Below, in pieces: positions 1 through 7,503 of a stretch of DNA of 64,000 nucleotides. A program made the translations under genes and the position numbers. Position 1 is the stretch's first letter, and each line of letters starts with the position of its first letter. Below the pieces are notes generated by a model. The model made no database searches. It saw only the letters and a list, made by a program, of their open reading frames with translations, and was not told the origin of the DNA. Source of the stretch: VXRD01 sp965232265 (GTDB taxonomy: Bacteria; Latescibacterota; UBA2968); NCBI GenBank assembly GCA_965232265.1, contig CBDDPH010000002.1, positions 2,480,001 to 2,544,000 on the forward strand. The letters are read 5' to 3'.

Positions 1-365
1 CGATTGATAATGCGACCGATAAAATAATTTCGATGATAGAAAACTTCAGCGTGTTATTCCCCAAAATTGACCGGGATATGGTGAGATTATGGGTAGAGGA
101 TCTGGTTCTTGTCAAGACCTTCACCGGACTCAGATTCCAGGAGGCGATTCTGAAAAAACTGGCCGAGATGAAAGGCTGCGATTATCGTTTGGCAGAACCT
201 TACGAAGAATCCCAGGGCATAGATGGTTTTGTGGGAGAAGAAGCGTATTCTATTAAGCCCAGCACCTATCGCTCCCAACATTTAGCGGAATCCATAGATA
301 TAAAGATCATTTTTTACGATAAAAAGAGGGATGGGGTGGTGTTTGAAATACCGGAGGGCTTTTGA
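1..365 (+). CDS. MjaI-like type II restriction endonuclease, C-terminal part
   Basis: The reading frame is open from the first base, so this is the end of a gene that starts before the window; the first in-window ATG at 33 is probably internal. The segment GIDGFVGEEAYSIKPSTYR, with acidic residues followed by a lysine, resembles the core of the MjaI restriction endonuclease family (known member cuts CTAG), as does the upstream WVEDLVLVKTFTGLRFQEA stretch. It ends KKRDGVVFEIPEGF. The next gene, an ATPase, follows within 30 bases. Family assignment is from memory of the motif pattern; it could be another PD-(D/E)XK-like nuclease. Confidence 0.55.
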   Translation, partial: IDNATDKIISMIENFSVLFPKIDRDMVRLWVEDLVLVKTFTGLRFQEAILKKLAEMKGCDYRLAEPYEESQGIDGFVGEEAYSIKPSTYRSQHLAESIDIKIIFYDKKRDGVVFEIPEGF

Positions 366-380
366 GATGTTAAAAGAAAA
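321..380 (+). repeat. Left copy of a diverged 60-bp direct repeat flanking the ATPase/TOPRIM pair
   Basis: This copy covers the last codons of the MjaI-like gene and the leader of the ATPase gene. It matches 2349-2408 at 50 of 60 positions without gaps. Both copies encode a KKRD-VVFE-PE-F tail with a stop codon, followed by GATGTT, which is the nadC start in the right copy. See the finding on these repeats. Confidence 0.8.
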
Positions 381-390
381 GGAGGGCATT

Positions 391-1455
391 ATGAAAAAAA
401 TGACCATCAGGATCGAGCGAATAGCCATAAAAAATTACAAAGGCATTGACGAACTTGAGTTGGATTTTCCGCTACCCAAGATGCGTGACGATCCAGACAT
501 TCTCGTGATGGGCAGTAAGAACGGTCTTGGCAAGACGGCAATTATGGAGTGCTGCTCATTACTGCTTCTGTCAGCCACATTTGAGGAAGATGTTTTCCTT
601 CTGAGAGAACATTATCCAATTTTGGATGTGCCCGACTTGCTGATAAGAGCTGGTTCTGAATGTGCGGAGATTTCAGGTGACGTTGTGTTTGGAGAAGAAT
701 CAGGTACAGTGAAAAGTCGGATAGATCGTGATGGTGTCGCCAATATGTCCGATAGTTCACTACGAAAAAAGATGCTAAAAAATGAGTTTTTTGTTTCAGA
801 ACGAAGTATCTATGAATGTATAAACGCAATTTGTGGCTTTACACCCAACCCCGTAGTCGAGGATACCTTTCTCTTGTTCCATAGTTATCGCAAAGTTCAG
901 GAGGGAAATCCAGAACTCGGTATGATGGTGGAGCGAGACCATTTTCGAGAAGCAAGAAGAGTAAGGAGAGGTCCATTTTACGATTTTCCTATGAGCGAAT
1001 TTAAGCTGAGAATTTTGCGTTCCATGATGGGAAAAGCAGAACTCTTTGAATTAGAGGAAAATCAGGAACCGGATGATACTGTAGATAAACTCAATGAGTT
1101 GATGAAGTCTTATGCAGGAGGCACTGTTAGTAAACTTCGTCCGTCTCCTGACAACACGGTTGATTTCCGTGTTCAACCAGAGGACAGTGGGGAGTCATTT
1201 ACATTTGACGGTTTGAGTTCAGGACAAAAAGAAATTATTTCTACTTTATTCTTAATCTGGGAGCATACAAAGGATAGTCCTGCAGTTGTGTTTATTGATG
1301 AGCCGGAGTTGCACCTGAATGCCCAATGGCACCGCGGTTTTGTTAGACGTCTTGTGAAATTAGCACCATGGAATCAATATATCTTGGCAACTCATTCTGA
1401 AGATATTATGGATTCGGTTGATAAAGATCGGCGCATTCTCCTGGTGGAAGGATAG
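391..1455 (+). CDS. SMC/OLD-like AAA ATPase, possible PARIS AriA-like defence protein
   Basis: A 354-residue ATPase of the RecF/OLD/AAA_15 type. Walker A is GSKNGLGKTA at about residues 41-50, the ABC signature SSGQKE lies near 275, Walker B VVFIDEPELHL near 299-309, and a switch motif ATHSED follows. The ATG at 391 is chosen because AAAAGGAGGG precedes it by a few bases; an in-frame ATG at 367 is possible. It is followed after 11 bases by a TOPRIM/DUF4435 gene. A separate ATPase plus DUF4435 effector is the architecture of PARIS (AriA/AriB); OLD and Gabija carry both on one chain. The setting between restriction enzymes supports a defence role, but the exact system is inferred. Confidence 0.75.
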   Translation: MKKMTIRIERIAIKNYKGIDELELDFPLPKMRDDPDILVMGSKNGLGKTAIMECCSLLLLSATFEEDVFLLREHYPILDVPDLLIRAGSECAEISGDVVFGEESGTVKSRIDRDGVANMSDSSLRKKMLKNEFFVSERSIYECINAICGFTPNPVVEDTFLLFHSYRKVQEGNPELGMMVERDHFREARRVRRGPFYDFPMSEFKLRILRSMMGKAELFELEENQEPDDTVDKLNELMKSYAGGTVSKLRPSPDNTVDFRVQPEDSGESFTFDGLSSGQKEIISTLFLIWEHTKDSPAVVFIDEPELHLNAQWHRGFVRRLVKLAPWNQYILATHSEDIMDSVDKDRRILLVEG

Positions 1456-1466
1456 GAGGATGATAA

Positions 1467-2348
1467 ATGCTCAGAGTTAGGACAGGGATTCGTCCGGAAG
1501 AAGTCCGATTTGACGGTCAACATGTTCTCTTTGTTGAGGGTAATGACGCGAACGCTTTGGATCCCACAGTTCTTAAAGAACTTTTTGACTCTCCCTTTCA
1601 GATAGAGCCTCTTGGTGCTTCATTTTCGGTAAAAAGTGTGGCAGAGGCGTTACATCCCCACCACCCAACTTATTATTTTTTAATTGACCGTGATCATCAC
1701 AAAATTGATTTCATAAACCATTGCTGGCGCAATTTTCCAGATCCCGATACACATAACCTGCTTATCTGGAGACGCAGAGAGATCGAAAACTATTTTTTAG
1801 AACCAGATTATCTTGTTCAGTCGAAGTTTTGCAAAGTTGAAGAGGGTGACCTTGAGCAACAAATCCTGCAATTTGCCAATAAGCGGTTATTCTTGGATGC
1901 AGCAAACCATGTTGTCATATCTATCCGAGAAGAACTAAAGAGGAATTGGATTGAGAAGTTTTCAAACCCCAACGAGTTTTCCTCTAAAGAAATGGCTCTG
2001 AAAAAATTGAAACGCGCTAACGAGTTTGAGCAACATCGTACCAATGTTGAGAATAAGATTTCTGTGGAAGAAGTGGAACGCCGTTTCTATGAATGTCTTG
2101 AGGCAATGACACAGGGGCAAGAGCAACTTGCCTTTGGCCGGGGGAATTGGATGGATATGGTGCAAGGCAAAAGCGTGCTTGCTCAAGTGATTAACTCCGG
2201 AAGTTTTCAGGTAGCAGCAGATATACAGGGACGTGAAAAACTCAAAGAGGTCGTAAAAGACCTTCTCCGGCAGGCTGAAGATGTCCAGCCAGCCGATTTT
2301 GTGGAATTAAAGCGTTTAATCACCAGGCGGATTGATGAAATGAACTAA
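1467..2348 (+). CDS. TOPRIM/DUF4435-like effector, possible PARIS AriB-like protein
   Basis: A 293-residue protein that begins 11 bases after the ATPase gene with AGGAGGA six bases before its ATG. The N-terminal half has a TOPRIM pattern: LFVEGNDAN (conserved Glu near residue 24) and FLIDRDHH (acidic pair near 73-76), then RRREIENYFLEP near 104-113, which is the conserved block of DUF4435 proteins. In PARIS, AriB of this family is a nuclease toxin held and released by the AriA ATPase. The C-terminal half is helical and charged and not recognised. Whether it is a nuclease here is inference. Confidence 0.65.
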   Translation: MLRVRTGIRPEEVRFDGQHVLFVEGNDANALDPTVLKELFDSPFQIEPLGASFSVKSVAEALHPHHPTYYFLIDRDHHKIDFINHCWRNFPDPDTHNLLIWRRREIENYFLEPDYLVQSKFCKVEEGDLEQQILQFANKRLFLDAANHVVISIREELKRNWIEKFSNPNEFSSKEMALKKLKRANEFEQHRTNVENKISVEEVERRFYECLEAMTQGQEQLAFGRGNWMDMVQGKSVLAQVINSGSFQVAADIQGREKLKEVVKDLLRQAEDVQPADFVELKRLITRRIDEMN

Positions 2349-2408
2349 AAAAAGAGGGACGAGGTTGTGTTTGAACTACCAGAGGACTTTTAAGATGTTG
2401 AATAAAAA
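2349..2408 (+). repeat. Right copy of the 60-bp direct repeat, carrying the tail of a lost restriction-enzyme homologue
   Basis: In frame this copy reads KKRDEVVFELPEDF then stop, matching the KKRDGVVFEIPEGF C-terminus of the MjaI-like enzyme 2 kb upstream, yet no such gene precedes it here. It runs directly into the nadC start codon at 2395. Differences from the left copy include silent third-position changes, so the two are old homologues and not a fresh duplication. Confidence 0.75.
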
Positions 2409-3258
2409 AGATATCATGCCTGTAATTGAGCGAGCGTTGGTAGAAGATGTGGGGGATGGGGATATTACAACAAAATGGACCGTGCCATTGACAAAGCAGG
2501 CGAAGGCGAAAATGATTGCGAGGGCAGATGGCGTGATCGCGGGATTGGATGTGGCGCAATGGGTGTTTGAAGCGGTGGAAGAAGCGATTGTATTTGAGGC
2601 TCAGGTTGAAGATGGCGAGCGCGTTGTGGATGGCGATATTTTAGCTGAAGTTTCTGGTCCCGCGCGTGGGATGTTGACGGGCGAGCGCGTTGCGCTGAAT
2701 TTTTTGCAGCGCATGTCGGGTATCGCAACGATGACAGCGCAGTTTGTAGATGCCGTAAAAGGGACACAGACGCGGATTCTGGATACGCGCAAGACTGTGC
2801 CGGGCTTGCGATTATTAGACAAATATGCCGTTGTTGCGGGCGGTGGTGTGAATCATCGGGCGGGGTTGTTCGATATGGTGCTGATGAAGGAGAATCACAT
2901 TGAAGCAGCGGACGGCATTGGGCCGGCGCTGCTTTCGGTGTGGAAGGGGATGGATTTTGAAGGCCGAGAAGTGCCCGTGGAGGTGGAGGTGGAAACGCTA
3001 TCAGAACTCGATGAGGTGCTTATTTTGGGCGCGGATCGCGTGATGTTAGACAATATGAGCCTGGATGAGATGCGCGAAGCCGTGCAAAAGGTGCGGGAAT
3101 TGAAAGGCAAAAGACCCGAGTTGGAAGCCTCGGGCAATGTGTCCTTAGATAGCGTGCGGGCAATTGCAGAAACGGGCGTGGATCTTATTTCAGTAGGTGC
3201 GCTTACGCATTCGGTGAAGGCGCTGGATATCAGTATGTTGATAGGAAATGGAGATTGA
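2395..3258 (+). CDS. nadC: Nicotinate-nucleotide pyrophosphorylase (carboxylating)
   Basis: Converts quinolinate and PRPP to nicotinate mononucleotide, CO2 and pyrophosphate in NAD synthesis. The 287-residue length is normal for the family. Conserved blocks are visible in order: EDVGDGDITT, GERVALNFLQRMSGIAT, ILDTRKTVPGLRLLDKYAV, GGGVNHRAGLFDMVLMKENH, EVEVETLSELDE, GADRVMLDNM, LEASGNVS and SVGALTHSVKALDIS. The start at 2395 (MLNKKDIM) gives the usual N-terminus and has an AGAGGA upstream. It is the only housekeeping gene in a defence cluster and appears to sit at the junction where defence genes were inserted on both sides. Confidence 0.95.
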   Translation: MLNKKDIMPVIERALVEDVGDGDITTKWTVPLTKQAKAKMIARADGVIAGLDVAQWVFEAVEEAIVFEAQVEDGERVVDGDILAEVSGPARGMLTGERVALNFLQRMSGIATMTAQFVDAVKGTQTRILDTRKTVPGLRLLDKYAVVAGGGVNHRAGLFDMVLMKENHIEAADGIGPALLSVWKGMDFEGREVPVEVEVETLSELDEVLILGADRVMLDNMSLDEMREAVQKVRELKGKRPELEASGNVSLDSVRAIAETGVDLISVGALTHSVKALDISMLIGNGD

Positions 3259-3287
3259 TCTCAAAAATTGTGCGTTAGGAGCGTGTG

Positions 3288-4247
3288 ATGGAACAATTAA
3301 CATTGTCTTCAGATGAGAAGACGCCGCAAATTTCGCGGCAATTTAATCTTGAAAAGAAAATAAGTGTGATACAGGATGACGCGCTTAAGGCGTGCAAAAA
3401 ATTGCCCGATGATTTTTTCAGTCTTATCATCAGTTCGCCTCCGTATAACATTGGGAAGACGTATGAAAAAAAGATCAATTTTAAGTCTTATTTGGATGAT
3501 CAGAGAACCGTCATTGCCGAATTGGTACGCACGCTGAGATATGATGGCAGTCTCTGCTGGCAAGTGGGTAATTATATTGACAATGGCGAGGTTTATCCGC
3601 TCGATATTTATTTTTATCCGGTCTTCAAAAATTTGGGCTTGCAACTCAGGAACAGAATCGTATGGCATTTTGGGCATGGTTTGCATGCGAAGAAACGATT
3701 TTCAGGTAGATATGAAACGCTGCTCTGGTTCACCAAAAGTGACAATTACATTTTTAATTTGGATCCCGTTCGCGTTCCATCTAAATATCCCGGCAAAAGA
3801 CATTATAAGGGAGACAAAAAAGGTATGCCGAGTGGTAATCCACTGGGTAAAAACCCTTCGGATTTTTGGGATTTATTACAAGCGGAGTTCGACAAATGCG
3901 TTTGGGATATTCCAAATGTCAAGTCAAATCACCCAGAAAAGATATCTGAACACCCCTGTCAGTTTCCCATTGAATTGGTAGAACGATGCGTCTTGTCCAT
4001 GACCAACGAGGACGATTGGGTTATGGATCCTTATGGAGGTGTCGGAAGTGCTGCGATTGCGGCTCTCAAACACAATCGGAGAACTGTATCAATTGATAGA
4101 GACGAAGAATTTTGTGAAATCACACAAAGGAGAATCGTAGATTTTTACGCGGGAAGGCTAAAAATGAGACCCATGGGTAAGCCCGTGCATAAACCTTCGG
4201 GAAAAGAGAAAGTCTCTCAAGTACCTATCGAATGGAGGCAACCCTAA
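3288..4247 (+). CDS. Type II DNA methyltransferase, beta class (N4-cytosine or N6-adenine)
   Basis: A 319-residue methylase. The catalytic motif IV SSPPYNIGK (about residues 48-56) precedes the S-adenosylmethionine motif I DPYGGVGSAAIAA (from residue 247), the order that defines beta-class enzymes; SPPY fits N4-cytosine or N6-adenine methylation. The ATG at 3288 has TAGGAG six bases upstream; a GTG directly before it is in frame. The next gene starts one base after the stop and looks like a BglII-type nuclease, so this is likely its protective partner. Target sequence cannot be read from sequence; BglII (AGATCT) is only a family hint. Confidence 0.85.
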   Translation: MEQLTLSSDEKTPQISRQFNLEKKISVIQDDALKACKKLPDDFFSLIISSPPYNIGKTYEKKINFKSYLDDQRTVIAELVRTLRYDGSLCWQVGNYIDNGEVYPLDIYFYPVFKNLGLQLRNRIVWHFGHGLHAKKRFSGRYETLLWFTKSDNYIFNLDPVRVPSKYPGKRHYKGDKKGMPSGNPLGKNPSDFWDLLQAEFDKCVWDIPNVKSNHPEKISEHPCQFPIELVERCVLSMTNEDDWVMDPYGGVGSAAIAALKHNRRTVSIDRDEEFCEITQRRIVDFYAGRLKMRPMGKPVHKPSGKEKVSQVPIEWRQP

Positions 4248-4248
4248 T

Positions 4249-4833
4249 ATGGTTATCGCTGGAGAATATTCTTTTAAGGATGGATTAGAGCGGATAAGGG
4301 ATAAATATCCGCATCTGTTGGAGGAAATTTACGAAGTTATTGATGCTATTGAGGCACAAGAGCACAAAACAAAAGAGAGCCGAGAGAAAACCATGCCTGG
4401 TAAGATGCTTTTTAGTCCTCCATCATTGAATAAAGACATAAAATGGGAGTTTGAAAGTAGATCATGGGTCTCATGTAAAATTACCTGCGACTATCCAACA
4501 CAATTCTATACAGAAAAATTTCGGTTATCCTCTATTCAAAAGAAACGCAGTGCCACACCTTACCGAGAGATGGATTTCATTAAAGAGCAGTTAGGGGTTG
4601 AAGTTCAATTCGGTAAATATGCTTTTATGGTTTATAATGTCTGTGCTAAGATGACGATATTCAGCAATTTAGAGGTCATAGATATGGGTGTGGAGATTGT
4701 GCCGATTAAACAGTTTGCCGATGAAATGTCAACGGGCGTGTCGTATTTTGAACAGTTTGTGTGGGATTTAGAAAACAGAGGTGTTTCAGATATAGATATA
4801 CCCGTTCTGATTTTGGGTATAGACGCAGCATAA
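4249..4833 (+). CDS. BglII/BstYI-like type II restriction endonuclease
   Basis: A 194-residue protein starting one base after the methylase stop, with GGAGG ten bases before its ATG. It contains MDFIKEQLGVEVQFGKYAF: Asp109, Glu118 and Gln120 reproduce the D-x8-E-x-Q active site of BglII (D84, E93, Q95), followed by the same aromatic pattern after EVQF. The downstream YFEQ and IPVLILGI segments also fit. Length is shorter than BglII. The methylase-nuclease pair is a complete type II system. Specificity is unknown. Confidence 0.7.
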   Translation: MVIAGEYSFKDGLERIRDKYPHLLEEIYEVIDAIEAQEHKTKESREKTMPGKMLFSPPSLNKDIKWEFESRSWVSCKITCDYPTQFYTEKFRLSSIQKKRSATPYREMDFIKEQLGVEVQFGKYAFMVYNVCAKMTIFSNLEVIDMGVEIVPIKQFADEMSTGVSYFEQFVWDLENRGVSDIDIPVLILGIDAA

Positions 4834-4960
4834 AAAATAGGTGATATGCTTGACAATGGTCTGTTTATCCGTTTAACTTTTCAGTACACGACAAAACAAC
4901 AAAAGCGTTCGTTTTTCTATCGTGAATCACGGAAATGCGAATATCGTGTCCAACACAAAC

Positions 4961-5003
4961 AAAGGCTCGGTTCAGGATTTTTGAATCGGGCCTTTGGTTT
5001 TTG
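4961..5003 (+). terminator. Rho-independent terminator after the restriction-modification operon
   Basis: A 14-base stem (AAAGGCTCGGTTCA with TGAATCGGGCCTTT, two G-T pairs) around a 7-base loop is followed by GGTTTTTG. It lies about 130 bases after the BglII-like stop. Confidence 0.75.
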
Positions 5004-5019
5004 TGGCGCAATAAAAAAC

Positions 5020-5048
5020 GCCGAAAAGATGGATATGATCTCTTCGGC
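5020..5048 (-). terminator. Minus-strand oriented terminator hairpin
   Basis: GCCGAAAAGAT pairs with ATCTCTTCGGC (one mismatch). An A-run at 5013-5018 becomes a T-run on the minus strand, so it would stop leftward transcription. No minus-strand gene lies nearby, so it may insulate the defence operon from antisense transcription. Confidence 0.6.
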
Positions 5049-5120
5049 AACGGTAATAATATAACAAATTTTGCCTTGTTTGTCAAATTTGTAAACCCTT
5101 GATAAACAGTAAGTTAAAAG

Positions 5121-5149
5121 TTGACATTTGGTATCTATTCGATTACATT
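5121..5149 (+). promoter_or_regulatory. Sigma70-type promoter of the DksA-finger gene
   Basis: TTGACA at 5121-5126, a 17-base spacer and TACATT at 5144-5149. Transcription would start near 5156, about 60 bases before the ATG at 5219. The 4834-5218 gap otherwise contains only the two terminator hairpins. Confidence 0.6.
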
Positions 5150-5218
5150 TATTTGCGTTATGGTTCTGTCGTCTCCGCGATTTGTGCGGAGGGTTCTCAA
5201 ACCCCAATGGAGGGCAAT

Positions 5219-6157
5219 ATGACACAACATCCGCTCGATGGCGGGACGGGGGTGAGGTGTGTCATTTGCGAGGCGGTTATTTCAAAAGAACGCCTCAAGG
5301 CCGTTCCCTATACGCGCCTGTGTGTGACGTGTAAGGACAAAGTAGAAAGGGGGAAGATTCGTCTCAAATCTCAGGTGATGGGCAATGCGGTTGATGCAGA
5401 AGAACCCGAAGTGAAACCCATCGAGATTCAGGAAGACCGATTGGTTGTCGGTGCGTGGTCAACTGGGTTTATGGCATTGGCAGAGCAGAGCAGCCAGATA
5501 CGCGATCTGCTTCGCGAGGGAAAAAGAGAAGATGCCAGGGCACTGGTGCGGACTTTGACGGTTGAAGCGCAGGCCGCGCTCGTTGTTCTGGATGAAGATC
5601 CAGAGAATATGCTGTCGATAACGGGTATGGATGAAGATGGCAATCCGGGCTATTCGACAGATGTGGTGGCGCATTTGCCCACAGAGATGTTGACGGGGCT
5701 GATTGATTATGACCCAGAGCGGCAGGGGTTTAATACGCATTTGATACGCGCTATGACGCCGGGTACTTTTCAGCGTACTGTGGAAGACACGTTAGAGCCG
5801 ATGGACAGTGCCGAGGTCCGGTCAAAGGTATCGTTTGAATGGCTTCGGGCACTATCTATGCTGGGAGACGCCAATAAGTGTGCTGAATTGCTGAACAGCG
5901 TGGATCCCGCGTTGCTCGAAGAAGCCCTGATTCCACATGTGAAGGATATGCGGATGAATGAGGTTGTGAGTTCTGCGGGTGCGGCGGTTTACCGGCACCA
6001 ACTCTTTTCCGAAGGCGCTGCTGTGGGTGAAATGCCGAGTGCGATAATAGAGGATCCCGTTGTCGGAGGGGTTCTGGACGCGCTTTTCGATGCGGATGCC
6101 AATTTGATGCGGTCCGTCATTCGCGGGGCGTGGGAGAGGCGGGATGATGAAGTGTGA
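5219..6157 (+). CDS. Protein with an N-terminal DksA/TraR-type zinc finger and an unknown alpha-helical domain
   Basis: A 312-residue protein. Cys14-x2-Cys17-x17-Cys35-x2-Cys38 has exactly the spacing of the DksA/TraR C4 zinc finger, and the residues between (ISKERLKAVPYTRLCVTC) match that family. DksA-type proteins act in the RNA polymerase secondary channel, though here the coiled coil that normally precedes the finger is absent. The rest is acidic and helical with a WLRALSMLGD segment and a faint resemblance to DUF6178; I do not recognise its function. ATG 5219 is chosen for GGAGGG seven bases upstream. It is the first gene of a transcription unit that ends just before the sigma/mini-polymerase genes. 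Confidence 0.6.
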   Translation: MTQHPLDGGTGVRCVICEAVISKERLKAVPYTRLCVTCKDKVERGKIRLKSQVMGNAVDAEEPEVKPIEIQEDRLVVGAWSTGFMALAEQSSQIRDLLREGKREDARALVRTLTVEAQAALVVLDEDPENMLSITGMDEDGNPGYSTDVVAHLPTEMLTGLIDYDPERQGFNTHLIRAMTPGTFQRTVEDTLEPMDSAEVRSKVSFEWLRALSMLGDANKCAELLNSVDPALLEEALIPHVKDMRMNEVVSSAGAAVYRHQLFSEGAAVGEMPSAIIEDPVVGGVLDALFDADANLMRSVIRGAWERRDDEV

Positions 6158-6161
6158 AGGG

Positions 6162-6186
6162 TGATCCGCAGATGACGCAGATGAAC
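6162..6186 (+). repeat. Partial copy of the CGCAGATG dispersed repeat
   Basis: GATCCGCAGATGACGCAGATG, the left end of the repeat family seen more fully at 7185, 26275 and 48042. It lies directly after the stop of the DksA-finger gene. Confidence 0.6.
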
Positions 6187-6223
6187 AGGTATCAGAAAGT
6201 CACTGCTTGGGGGTGGTTGGGTG

Positions 6224-6262
6224 GACTGACAACTGACAACTGGCTACTGACAACTGACAACG
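6224..6262 (+). repeat. ACTGACAACTGACAAC short repeat tract
   Basis: Two tandem pairs of ACTGACA(AC) separated by TGGCT. Related tracts occur at 7376-7420, 29945-29960 and 63071-63100, always between genes. It makes an in-frame 5' extension of the next gene that is unlikely to be translated. Confidence 0.65.
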
Positions 6263-6270
6263 GAGTGTTT

Positions 6271-7221
6271 ATGCAAAATCCACTTGCTGCACTGGATTTG
6301 AGTCGGTTTCGCATTGATTCGGAGAGTTTTGTGGGGCAGGTTATTGATTTGGGGGTGCGCTTTGAAAAGTTGCCGCCCAATACTGGGGAGATGCTTTTGG
6401 ACTTTTTGCGCTTGCAGGGGTTGCACTATGGCAAGCGCTACCGGTCGGGTATTGCAATCAGGCGTGAGGTTTTGGAACACGGGGTGCGGCAGGCGCTGAT
6501 TTCTATGGATCTCGGTTTGGAGGCGCGAGCGGAAGGCGATTTGAACCGGGGGGTGGAGATTATCTTGCAAGGAGATTTTGATGCGTGCCGAAAGCGCGGG
6601 TATGAGGTCGCGTTTTTTCGATTGCAAGAAATGGCAAAGACGTGTCGGGCGATGTTGTTGCGTCCCGAGGTGAAATTTTTGCAGTCTGAATACCAGGCCG
6701 TATCCCGCTGGGCAACCGCGGTGCCAGAGACGTGGATGCGTCCTCCCGATGACGAGGAAGATGAATCCCAGTTGGTCGATCCAAAGCGCGATTATGCGGC
6801 TTATCAGGTTGCGTTCAGGCGGCTTGCGTTTTTGCGGTCTATTCCCAGGGCTGTGCTGACGGAATTGGAAATGGCTGTTGAAGGGCGCACGTATGACGGG
6901 TTGCTGCACAATCTCATTCTGGCGCTGGCATTGGATATGGAATCGCTTTTGCCATCGGCGGCGCAGATTGAGGCGTTTCGCCAGGGGTGCTTTGAAGGGG
7001 GTAAGATGAGAGTGGAAGTGCGTGCCAAGGTGTTTGAGTTGATAGATCGACAGCTCGAGACCGGTGTTGAAGATGCAGAGGATCGCGTGGCGATTCGACG
7101 CGAATTTGAGGTGGAAGTCGAATTTTTAGAGGAGGTGTCCTGCAGCCCTTTCGAGGGGGTCTTTTTGTTGCCAGATCAGCCTGAATCCGCAGATGACGCA
7201 GAAAAAACGCGAATAATTTGA
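6271..7221 (+). CDS. Protein of unknown function, second gene of the DksA-finger operon
   Basis: A 316-residue mostly helical protein (MQNPLAALDLSRF...). No catalytic motif is recognisable; it has no signal peptide or membrane segment. The ATG at 6271 is preferred because the frame upstream is a repeat tract, although the upstream CGGAGTG is a weak ribosome site. Its last 13 codons and stop codon lie inside a dispersed repeat (7185-7239), so the natural C-terminus has probably been replaced by repeat insertion. Together with the upstream gene it may form one functional unit; faint DUF6178 resemblance is only a guess. Confidence 0.5.
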   Translation: MQNPLAALDLSRFRIDSESFVGQVIDLGVRFEKLPPNTGEMLLDFLRLQGLHYGKRYRSGIAIRREVLEHGVRQALISMDLGLEARAEGDLNRGVEIILQGDFDACRKRGYEVAFFRLQEMAKTCRAMLLRPEVKFLQSEYQAVSRWATAVPETWMRPPDDEEDESQLVDPKRDYAAYQVAFRRLAFLRSIPRAVLTELEMAVEGRTYDGLLHNLILALALDMESLLPSAAQIEAFRQGCFEGGKMRVEVRAKVFELIDRQLETGVEDAEDRVAIRREFEVEVEFLEEVSCSPFEGVFLLPDQPESADDAEKTRII

Positions 7222-7239
7222 GCGTTTTACGCAGATGAA
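7185..7239 (+). repeat. Dispersed repeat R1, full copy
   Basis: ATCCGCAGATGACGCAG, then AAAAAACGCGAATAATTTGA and GCGTTTTACGCAGATGA. The arms AAAACGC and GCGTTTT can pair. The TGA stop of the preceding gene is inside it. Other copies: 26275-26361, 48042-48094, fragments at 6162, 61846 and 63009. Confidence 0.8.
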
Positions 7240-7298
7240 TAGGCTGGTGGTCCGCCGATATGCGTGTAGGGATCATTCTCTGCGGTTGTCCGCAATAG

Positions 7299-7328
7299 AA
7301 GCGCAGTCCTTTGAGACTGCGCTTTTTT
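7299..7328 (+). terminator. Strong Rho-independent terminator between the unknown gene and the sigma gene
   Basis: A perfect 10-base stem AAGCGCAGTC / GACTGCGCTT around loop CTTTGA, ending in a T6 run. It separates the DksA-finger operon from the sigma/mini-polymerase operon. Confidence 0.9.
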
Positions 7329-7375
7329 GTACCTGGGTTGGGCAAACCACTGAGACTTGGGGTTGGGTTGGTGGG

Positions 7376-7420
7376 ACTGACCACTGACCACTGACCACTG
7401 ACCACTGACCACTGACCACT
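7376..7420 (+). repeat. CCACTGA heptamer tandem repeat upstream of the sigma gene
   Basis: Five perfect CCACTGA units with partial units at each end, about 85-130 bases before the sigma start and downstream of the terminator, so inside the presumed promoter region. Seven-base units could change number by slippage. No clear -35/-10 pair is visible in the rest of 7421-7490. Confidence 0.8.
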
Positions 7421-7503
7421 TGGGCTGAGTGGTTGGGCGGCTTTCTCACTTTTTTTGAACCTTCGGGCATTGGGCGGTGTCGATTCCCACAGGAGGATAT
7501 TTT

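Noticed and set aside
6244..6909. 221-codon minus-strand frame opposite the unknown gene
   Set aside because: No start context and a Gln/Arg/His-rich product; the plus strand keeps coding bias.
7376..7420. CCACTGA tract as a CRISPR array
   Set aside because: Units are seven bases with no spacers and there are no cas genes in the window.
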